11,177 bases of DNA. It comes from Nitrospirota bacterium (lineage in GTDB: Bacteria; Nitrospinota_A; UBA7883; JACRGQ01). The notes beneath the pieces were generated by a model. It was given only the letters and a program-made list of their open reading frames with translations, was not told the DNA's origin and did no database searches. Numbering within the stretch: the stretch's first letter is position 1; the number at the start of each line of letters is the position of its first letter. Made by a program: the position numbers and the translations under genes. Shown in pieces: positions 5,345 to 11,177 of this stretch. The stretch covers positions 1 through 11,177 of the forward strand of contig JAJRYM010000256.1 in NCBI GenBank assembly GCA_024275775.1, given 5' to 3'.

Positions 5345-5412
5345 AACTTATTAAGAAGAGACCGAACAGATTCATCATAGAGCGCACCCAACAAAATCGG
5401 CAGGTTGAAGAA

Positions 5413-5820
5413 ATGAAAAACAAACAGGCAAAATTCATTATCGGCGCGGTGGTCGTCATAGCATCTATCAGTTACCTGATATATGCCGGTATACAGGAAA
5501 CCTCGGTTTACTACCTTACAGTCTCCGAAGCGCAAGCCATGAACGAGACCAGAGAAGATTTGAGGATTGAGGGTAACGTAGTGGCCGGCTCCATACAGAA
5601 AGCGGCTAACGCGCTGGGAGCCGATTTCAAAATTACCGATAGCAAAAATTCCATCGCCATCAAATACCACGGCACCATCCCGGATATGTTCGCGGAGGAT
5701 ATAGACGTTGTGGTGCAAGGGAAATTCGACCCGGCTTCCGGTGTTTTCAAGGCCCATACTTTACTGACAAGCTGTCCGTCCAAATACGAAGCCAGCGAGC
5801 GGGTAGGGACGAAGGCGTAA
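5413..5820 (+). CDS. ccmE: Cytochrome c maturation haem chaperone CcmE, cysteine (CXXXY) type
   Basis: Holds haem covalently on the outer face of the inner membrane and passes it to the CcmF haem lyase for attachment to apocytochromes c. It has 135 residues: one N-terminal membrane anchor (about 8-27) and an OB-fold periplasmic domain with LRIEGNVVAGSI (50-61), ITDSKNSIAIKYHGTIPDMF (74-93) and VVVQGKFDPASGVFKAHTLL (99-118), all typical. Where E. coli has the haem-binding HXXXY (H130, Y134), this protein has CPSKY, with C121 and Y125. The CXXXY variant is known from Desulfovibrio and archaeal Ccm systems, in which the cysteine binds haem. The ATG has a modest AGG 8 nt upstream. ccmF follows after 24 nt, so the two are surely one operon. 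ccmA, B, C, D, G and H are not in the window. Confidence 0.94.
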   Translation: MKNKQAKFIIGAVVVIASISYLIYAGIQETSVYYLTVSEAQAMNETREDLRIEGNVVAGSIQKAANALGADFKITDSKNSIAIKYHGTIPDMFAEDIDVVVQGKFDPASGVFKAHTLLTSCPSKYEASERVGTKA

Positions 5821-5844
5821 CGCCTCCCGATGGTTGCGGATTAA

Positions 5845-7815
5845 ATGACATCGCTTGGTGAAATCTCTCTTGCCCTGGCTCTGGTAGCTTCCATATATTG
5901 CACTGTAGTCTCGTGGTGGGGCGGCAAGACGGACAATCCAGTAATGATTAAAAGCGGCCGTAACGCTTTTTTCTCGATTGCCGCTTTGTTGATAATTGCC
6001 GCCGCGGCTCTTATGCACGGGCTTGTAGGCCATGATTTCTCTCTGGAGTCCGTCTATAACTATTCCAACAGGGATCTTCCGCTTTTTTACACGGTATCGG
6101 CGTTTTGGGCCAGTCAGTCCGGCTCTCTTCTGCTCTGGGCGCTGATGCTCTCCGGTTTCGGCTCCCTTGTTCTTATTCAGAACAGGGTTCACAACCAGAA
6201 GCTTATGCCGTACGTCACCTCGATTATTTCCGCCACGCTTATTCTTTACACTCTCCTTACGGTTTTCGCCTCGCCTGTTTTCAAACAGCTTCCGGTAATT
6301 CCGCCGGACGGTTACGGGCTAAACCCGATGCTTCAAAATCCGGGGATGGTTTTTCATCCGCCGAGTCTCTATGTGGGGATGGTGGCTTTCATCGTTCCCT
6401 TCGCGTTCGCCATGGCCGCGCTTATAACAAGACAGCTCGGCGACGCGTGGATAAGATCCACGAGAAGGTGGACGATTTTCGCATGGTTTTTCCTGAGCAT
6501 GGGCAACCTGCTGGGCGCCAACTGGGCGTACGTGGAACTCGGCTGGGGCGGTTACTGGGCGTGGGATCCGGTCGAAAACGCTTCCTTTATGCCGTGGCTG
6601 GTCGGAACGGCTTTCCTGCACTCCGTAATGATTCAGGAAAGAAGGGACATGCTTAAATTTTGGGGCGTTATTCTGATAACGATCACGTTCCTCCTTACTA
6701 TTTTCGGCACGTTTATCACCCGCTCCGGTCTTATATCGTCTGTTCACGCTTTCGGAGAAAGCACCGTGGGCATTTATTTCGGCGTGTTCATCGTGCTGTG
6801 CATAATTTTCTCCACCTATCTCATTTACAGCAGAAGGGATCTTCTGAAATCGGCCAACCAGCTCGATTCGATGATATCGCGGGAGTCGAGTTTTCTTTTT
6901 AACAACCTCATGCTTCTCGGCGCGGCGTTCGCTATTTTCTGGGGTACGATTTTCCCTATGATATCCGAGGCGGTGCGAGGCGTGAAAATAACCGTAGGGC
7001 CGCCGTTCTTTAATATGGTGATGGCGCCGATAGGCATAGCCCTGCTTCTTCTTACAGGCTTCTGTCCTCTCCTGTCGTGGCGGAAGGCGACTATTTCCAA
7101 CCTTCAGAAAAATTTTCTTGTTCCGGTCGTAACAACCGCCGCCGGCGGCGCACTGCTTATCATCATGGGAACGACGAAAATAATCCCGTGGCTGATGTTT
7201 ACGGCGGGCATATTCGTTACCGTAACGATTTTCATGGAAGTTTATCGGGGCGTAAGGGCTCGCGCGGCGACCAGCAAAGAAAGCCCTCCGAAAGCCCTGC
7301 TGAATCTCGTCTTGCGAAACAAGCGAAGGTACGGCGGCTATATAATTCATATAGGCGTTGTATGCCTCTTTCTCGGATTCGCCGGCGCGGCCTTCAAGCA
7401 GGAAATAGAATTTTCGGTTCGGCCCGGCGAGGCTACGCAGTTCCGGGATTATAAACTGACCTATTACGGCTATACCGATGAATGGCCCAGACCGACAAAG
7501 GAAGAGGTTGTGGCCACAATCCTTGTTGAAAAAGGCGGCAAAAAACTCGGCTACGTTCAGCCGGAAAAGAATTTCTTCACCAACCAGAATATGCCCAATT
7601 CCGAAGTGGCCATTTATTCGACCGTCAAGGAAGACCTTTATGTCGTTTTCGCCGCGCTAAGCGAGGACGGCCTCGCCACTTTCAAGGTGCATATAAACCC
7701 GCTCGTAAAATGGCTGTGGATTGGCGGCGTAATAATGGGCATCGGAACCATTATCGTTATGTGGCCGGACGCCAGAGAGAAGAAGCGGTTTGAAGCGCGT
7801 CACGCCGAAGCCTGA
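5845..7815 (+). CDS. ccmF: Cytochrome c haem lyase subunit CcmF
   Basis: Polytopic inner-membrane protein that accepts haem from CcmE and ligates it to CXXCH apocytochromes c in the periplasm. It has 656 residues, close to E. coli CcmF (647). Many membrane helices are visible. The WWD haem-handling domain is WGGYWAWDPVEN (234-245) within 226-251. Four histidines sit almost where E. coli has H173, H261, H303 and H491: H171 (HPPSLYVG), H259 (FLHSVM), H301 (SSVHAFGES) and H502 (IIHIGVV). A soluble periplasmic stretch (about 517-620) precedes the final helix (about 623-645) and a basic tail. The start has only weak ribosome-site character (GGA), and an in-frame ATG at 5830 runs into TAA at 5842-5844, so coupling to ccmE is likely. 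The gene ends 37 nt before the convergent mfd stop, so the operon consists of ccmE-ccmF only. Confidence 0.96.
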   Translation: MTSLGEISLALALVASIYCTVVSWWGGKTDNPVMIKSGRNAFFSIAALLIIAAAALMHGLVGHDFSLESVYNYSNRDLPLFYTVSAFWASQSGSLLLWALMLSGFGSLVLIQNRVHNQKLMPYVTSIISATLILYTLLTVFASPVFKQLPVIPPDGYGLNPMLQNPGMVFHPPSLYVGMVAFIVPFAFAMAALITRQLGDAWIRSTRRWTIFAWFFLSMGNLLGANWAYVELGWGGYWAWDPVENASFMPWLVGTAFLHSVMIQERRDMLKFWGVILITITFLLTIFGTFITRSGLISSVHAFGESTVGIYFGVFIVLCIIFSTYLIYSRRDLLKSANQLDSMISRESSFLFNNLMLLGAAFAIFWGTIFPMISEAVRGVKITVGPPFFNMVMAPIGIALLLLTGFCPLLSWRKATISNLQKNFLVPVVTTAAGGALLIIMGTTKIIPWLMFTAGIFVTVTIFMEVYRGVRARAATSKESPPKALLNLVLRNKRRYGGYIIHIGVVCLFLGFAGAAFKQEIEFSVRPGEATQFRDYKLTYYGYTDEWPRPTKEEVVATILVEKGGKKLGYVQPEKNFFTNQNMPNSEVAIYSTVKEDLYVVFAALSEDGLATFKVHINPLVKWLWIGGVIMGIGTIIVMWPDAREKKRFEARHAEA

Positions 7816-7825
7816 CGATTGCGCC

Positions 7826-7846
7826 CGCGTTCCGCAAAGGAACGCG
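7826..7846. terminator. Hairpin between convergent ccmF and mfd, possible two-way terminator
   Basis: CGCGTTCC (7826-7833) and GGAACGCG (7839-7846) form a perfect 8-bp stem with a 5-nt loop. On the plus strand CTTTAACT follows, a weak T-tract. On the minus strand the hairpin comes 6 nt after the mfd stop and has no T-tract beyond it. The position between two converging genes supports a terminator role, but it is not a strong intrinsic terminator. Confidence 0.5.
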
Positions 7847-7852
7847 CTTTAA

Positions 7853-10800
7853 CTAAACCGCCCCTGCTTCCGTTTCCTCCATTGCCGCTTCCTCCAGAAA
7901 AGCGGTTATCAGCTCTATGCGGTCGTCGCCCCCACCGCTTGTTATCTCCAGGGTTCTTTCTCCCGCAGGCCGGATTCTTCCGGGGAATCTTTGCCCGGCC
8001 GCCGATGTGATTTCCACCACCCGTTTGCACGATTCGGAAAACGTCAGAGAAAACATATTGCCGCTAACCGTGATTTTTTCGATGCTCAACGCGAAGCAGG
8101 CGCTTCTTAAAATCGCCGCCTTCACAAGTTTCTGGGCCTTGTCGGGAAGCGGGCCGTACCTGTCGGCCAGCTCGTCCCGTATTCCGCGGATTTCTTCCGG
8201 GCTATCCGCCCGATGAAGCCGGTTGTAGTAATTCATCCTCTGGTCAAGCGGCCCGATGTAGCTTGCCTCCAGCTTGCCCACGAAATCCAGATCGAGCTTC
8301 GTTTCCATCTTCGCGGCTTTTCTGCCGGTTTTGAGTTCGTCGACGGCTTCTTCCAGCATTCGGCAGTAGGTTTCAAAACCGACCGCCGTTACATGCCCCG
8401 ACTGTTTGGCGCCCAACAGGTTGCCGGTTCCCCTTATTTCCATATCCCGCGCGGCCAGCCGAAATCCCGACCCCAGAGTTGAAAGCTCCTCGATGGCCGC
8501 TATTCTTTTTTGCGCGAGTTCTGAGAGAACTTCGGGCACAAGCAGGTAGGCGTAGGCGCGGTGCCTGTCCCGCCCAACCCTCCCGCGAAGCTGGTAAAGC
8601 TGGGCGAGGCCGAGCTGGTCGGCGCGGTTGATGATGATGGTGTTGGCGTTAGGGATATCCAGCCCGGATTCTATTATGGTGGTGCATAGGAGAATATCCA
8701 CATTGTGCTTTACGAACTCTTCCATAGTTTTCTCAAGTTCCGTGCCGTTCATTCTGCCGTGAGCTACGGCCATCCTCGCGTTAGGCAGAATTTGTCTTAA
8801 ATGCCGCGCCAGCGCGCCGATTGTTTCAATCGAGTTATGAACGAAAAATACCTGCCCGCCTCTGGCTATCTCCCTGTTCACCGCTTCCAAAATGGTGCTG
8901 TCTTTACGTTTGCGAATGAATGTCTTGATAGACCGCCTGCCGGGCGGAGGGGTGTTGATGATGCTTATATCGCGGATACCGGAAAAGGACATATACAAAG
9001 TGCGCGGAATGGGCGTAGCCGTAAGCGTAAGTACGTCCACTGTGGCGCGGTATTTTTTAAGTTTCTCCTTGTGCCTTACCCCGAACCTCTGCTCTTCGTC
9101 GATAATCGCGAGGCCGAGATCGTTAAAAGAGACATCTTTTTGCAAAAGCCGGTGCGTGCCGATAATTACGTCCACTTTTCCCTGCCCGAGTTCTTCGATA
9201 ATTTTTTTCCGCTGTGCCGCCGGAACAAATCTGCTTACCATCTCCACCCGCACGCCGAACGGTTCCATGCGGCTCCTGAAATTTTCATAATGCTGGTTTG
9301 CCAGCAGAGTGGTGGGAGCGAGGAAGGCGGTCTGTTTGCCTTCCACGGCCGCCGCGAAAGCGGCTCGCATGGCTATTTCCGTTTTGCCGTAGCCTACGTC
9401 GCCACATACCAGCCTGTCCATCGGCTTGTCGGACGCCATATCCCGCAGAACCTCTTCTATGACTGCCGCCTGGTCTGGCGTTTCCATGTATTCGAAGGTG
9501 TCGGCGAATTCTCTGGTAAAAGCGCTCGCCGTATCGAACCGATAGCCTTTGCCGGTTTCCCGCGCGGCGTACAGCTCCAGCAGTTCCCCGGCCATCTGCA
9601 GTATCCCTTTCTTCACTTTTTCCCGGGTTTTCAGCCACGTCGAGCCGCCCATGCGGTCGAGCGGAGGCGTTGGGCCGCCCGCCCCGGAATATTTCTCCAG
9701 TAGATAGACCGAAGATACCGGCATGAAGAGAGACTGATGGCCGGCGTATTCCAACTCAAGATATTCATCGGACGATTCGCCCGCGCGGACGGTCTTCGTG
9801 CCGTGGTAGAGGCCGATGCCGTGATCGCGGTGAACCACGCAGTCGCCCGGCGCGATATCGGAAAAATCGGTTGCGAAGACGGTAGGCTTTCGCGCAGGCC
9901 TTCGGCCGGATGGCGGGCGGTACCGGCCGAATATCTCCTCTTCGGTCGTTATACGAACGGCGAGGGAGTCCGAAGCGAAGCCCGCGGAAACGGAGCCGAC
10001 AGCCACCATGAGCGACGGCTCCATATATTCCCCAGCCATTGCCGACCGGGCGATTTCGGAAATATCTTCTTTGCCCGCTCTTCTTATTCCAAGGTCTTCT
10101 TCAAGGAAAAGTTTCCCCACCCTTTCGGCCGATTTCTCCGAACGTACAACGATAAGAACGGACATCCCGCGCGCAAGCTCCCTTTTGCAGTCGTAAGTGA
10201 AGCGGTTAAAACCGCCCCGGTATCTCTGCGCTTCGAAGGTGTGTACGGTCTTGCACGCGCCGCTCTCTTCCTCGGTTGAAATCGATGTAAGAACAAGGCC
10301 GGGATTAAAAAACTTTTTTATTTTTTCGGTTGGACAGTAAAGCTCTCCCGGCGGCGGATAATATGCGCCTCTTTCAATCGCCTGCGCATAACCGTCCTCA
10401 ATAGCGGCAAGGAAGATCCTGAACCGCTCGTTCGCGGTTTCCGATTCGCTTTCCACGATTTCCGGCGCCTGCGGAAGATATTCTACCGGCGCGGACGGTT
10501 TCCAAAAGTACGGCAGGTACAGCTCCATCGCGGAAAAAAACTGCTTTTCTTTAAACTTGGTGCGGACTTCTTCAAGCGATATCGACTGTTCGCTTTCCAG
10601 CTCCGCCAGTTTTTTCATCAGATAATCCATATCCGCTTTGCCGTAATCCATCTCCCTGAGAGGCGGTATTTCCGCCTCTTTCAGCCATTCAAGCGAGCGT
10701 TGAGTGGAAGTATTAAACCTGCGGATAGATTCCACTTCGTCACCGAAAAGCTCTATGCGGAGAGGTTTCGACGCCAGCGGCGTAAAGATATCCACTACTC

Positions 10801-11177
10801 CGCCCCGCACGGCGAAGGCCCCCTGTTCTTCCACAGGGTCGGAGAAAAAATAGCCGGTATTATCAAGGAAATTTCTAAGGCCGGCCAGGTCTATCTCTCC
10901 GCCCGTTTTTATTCGGAACCATGAATCGGTTACGACATCCCTCGGCGGGCATAACTGCAGTAGCGCGGGCCTCGTTGTAACGCAGATAAAAGGTTCGCTT
11001 TCGCGGAGCGCCAGCCGCCTCAACGCTTTTCTTCGCGCCGCCGATACATCCGGGTGCGGGGAGAGAGCTTCGTACGGTAACGTTTCGAACTGGGGCAGAT
11101 ATATTACGTTTTCATCGCCGCCAAGGTGGAAAGCAATATCGCCCGCTAAAGCTTCCGCTTCCGCAACGTCCGGCGAG
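7853..11177 (-). CDS. mfd: Transcription-repair coupling factor Mfd (5' end outside window)
   Basis: ATP-driven DNA translocase that pushes stalled RNA polymerase off damaged templates and recruits UvrA. The frame stays open to the right edge, so 1107 residues are visible and no start is present; a TTG near 11023 is internal (KALRRLAL). From the Walker lysine offset to E. coli (K598 here, K634 there), about 36-40 residues are missing. Domain order, in visible numbering: UvrB-like N-terminal domain with QFETLPYEALSPHPDVSAAR (29-48); RNA polymerase interaction domain about 430-520 (GDCVVHRDHGIGLYHG); superfamily 2 motor with Walker A GDVGYGKTE, DEEQ box (693-696), TLTATPIPRTL and RGRVGRDR (about 860-868); the translocation motif MEIRGTGNLLGAKQSGH (about 912-928) shared with RecG; and a C-terminal regulatory domain from about 955. 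All motor motifs are intact. It has no evident functional tie to its neighbours. Confidence 0.97.
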   Translation of the reverse strand, partial: SPDVAEAEALAGDIAFHLGGDENVIYLPQFETLPYEALSPHPDVSAARRKALRRLALRESEPFICVTTRPALLQLCPPRDVVTDSWFRIKTGGEIDLAGLRNFLDNTGYFFSDPVEEQGAFAVRGGVVDIFTPLASKPLRIELFGDEVESIRRFNTSTQRSLEWLKEAEIPPLREMDYGKADMDYLMKKLAELESEQSISLEEVRTKFKEKQFFSAMELYLPYFWKPSAPVEYLPQAPEIVESESETANERFRIFLAAIEDGYAQAIERGAYYPPPGELYCPTEKIKKFFNPGLVLTSISTEEESGACKTVHTFEAQRYRGGFNRFTYDCKRELARGMSVLIVVRSEKSAERVGKLFLEEDLGIRRAGKEDISEIARSAMAGEYMEPSLMVAVGSVSAGFASDSLAVRITTEEEIFGRYRPPSGRRPARKPTVFATDFSDIAPGDCVVHRDHGIGLYHGTKTVRAGESSDEYLELEYAGHQSLFMPVSSVYLLEKYSGAGGPTPPLDRMGGSTWLKTREKVKKGILQMAGELLELYAARETGKGYRFDTASAFTREFADTFEYMETPDQAAVIEEVLRDMASDKPMDRLVCGDVGYGKTEIAMRAAFAAAVEGKQTAFLAPTTLLANQHYENFRSRMEPFGVRVEMVSRFVPAAQRKKIIEELGQGKVDVIIGTHRLLQKDVSFNDLGLAIIDEEQRFGVRHKEKLKKYRATVDVLTLTATPIPRTLYMSFSGIRDISIINTPPPGRRSIKTFIRKRKDSTILEAVNREIARGGQVFFVHNSIETIGALARHLRQILPNARMAVAHGRMNGTELEKTMEEFVKHNVDILLCTTIIESGLDIPNANTIIINRADQLGLAQLYQLRGRVGRDRHRAYAYLLVPEVLSELAQKRIAAIEELSTLGSGFRLAARDMEIRGTGNLLGAKQSGHVTAVGFETYCRMLEEAVDELKTGRKAAKMETKLDLDFVGKLEASYIGPLDQRMNYYNRLHRADSPEEIRGIRDELADRYGPLPDKAQKLVKAAILRSACFALSIEKITVSGNMFSLTFSESCKRVVEITSAAGQRFPGRIRPAGERTLEITSGGGDDRIELITAFLEEAAMEETEAGAV

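Larger units (their letters stand above)
4886..5412. other. Divergent intergenic region, AT-rich and rich in inverted repeats
   Basis: About 530 bp with no believable gene. Two short open frames on the plus strand (4925-5113 and 5154-5354) lack ribosome sites and recognisable protein character. 4980-5160 is clearly more AT-rich than the flanking genes. The region holds the exbB promoter, a DnaA-box-like palindrome (5000-5016), a Fur-like site (5176-5190) within a 10-bp inverted repeat (5166-5223), a partial direct repeat (5167-5183 and 5279-5292), and four more small hairpins at 5218-5233, 5263-5277, 5297-5313 and 5319-5335. GATAA/TTATC half-sites recur at 4883, 4910, 5177, 5185, 5242, 5286 and 5342. 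It probably carries control sites for both operons. A small RNA, a structured ccmE leader or an origin are possible but unproven. Confidence 0.7.

Noticed and set aside
5281..5345. Possible tRNA, because of two 5-bp stems with 7-nt loops, one with a plausible TAC anticodon loop
   Set aside because: The second loop is not TTCRANY, and there is no acceptor stem, D-arm or CCA-compatible end.
5154..5354. Plus-strand 66-codon frame in the intergenic region
   Set aside because: It starts at TTG with no ribosome site, runs through several inverted repeats, and its product resembles nothing I know.
6319..7350. Minus-strand open frame of 343 codons
   Set aside because: It lies inside ccmF on the opposite strand; the product is full of Arg, His and Glu runs typical of antisense reading of a membrane protein.
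8801..9703. Plus-strand open frame of 300 codons
   Set aside because: It lies entirely opposite the conserved motor domain of mfd and has no domain-like features; it is a shadow of that gene.
10969..11023. mfd start at TTG 11023
   Set aside because: The frame continues to the window edge with clear UvrB-like Mfd sequence (FETLPYEALSPHPDV), so the gene is simply cut by the window.

Overview
The window comes from a Gram-negative (diderm) bacterium. It carries lipid A genes (lpxD, lpxA), a TonB-ExbB-ExbD motor for outer-membrane transport, and a cytochrome c maturation pair (ccmE, ccmF), followed by the transcription-repair coupling factor mfd. Coding DNA has moderate GC (slightly above 50% by eye), genes are tightly packed, and the Ile codon ATA is common. 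The CXXXY form of CcmE, seen in sulfate-reducing deltaproteobacteria and some archaea, argues against an ordinary gamma- or betaproteobacterium. I cannot name the phylum from sequence alone. No mobile element, CRISPR array, tRNA or rRNA gene was seen.

Layout. 1-133: AT-rich left edge, with a Shine-Dalgarno-like site on the minus strand that suggests a divergent gene starting just outside. 134-3140 (+): a SAM-dependent methyltransferase, then lpxD-fabZ-lpxA, probably one operon; fabZ overlaps lpxD by 10 nt and lpxA overlaps fabZ by 1 nt. 3154-4885 (-): exbB-exbD-tonB, transcribed leftward, joined by two TGATG stop/start overlaps and converging on lpxA with a 13-nt gap. 4886-5412: the only long non-coding stretch, about 530 bp, between two divergent operons; it is AT-rich and unusually full of inverted repeats. 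5413-7815 (+): ccmE-ccmF. 7816-7852: a short convergent gap with a hairpin. 7853-11177 (-): mfd, running off the right edge with about 36-40 N-terminal residues missing.

How the genes fit together. LpxA and LpxD add the hydroxyacyl chains of lipid A, and FabZ acts on the same hydroxyacyl-ACP pool for fatty acid synthesis. ExbB/ExbD/TonB power uptake through the outer membrane, typically of iron complexes and B12. CcmE and CcmF carry haem to apocytochromes c outside the inner membrane. The intergenic region between the TonB operon and the haem operon holds a 15-bp site matching the Fur consensus at 12 of 14 informative positions, on top of a plausible sigma-70 promoter, so iron control of this locus is a reasonable hypothesis.

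The most interesting points are: (1) exbB seems to lack a normal start codon where family similarity and a strong Shine-Dalgarno place the N-terminus, with ATC in that position; (2) the structured intergenic region, with its Fur-like site, DnaA-box-like palindrome, 10-bp inverted repeat and partial direct repeat; (3) the cysteine-type CcmE with a stand-alone ccmEF pair. The protein-coding genes themselves are of known families; I see no clear new multi-gene system.
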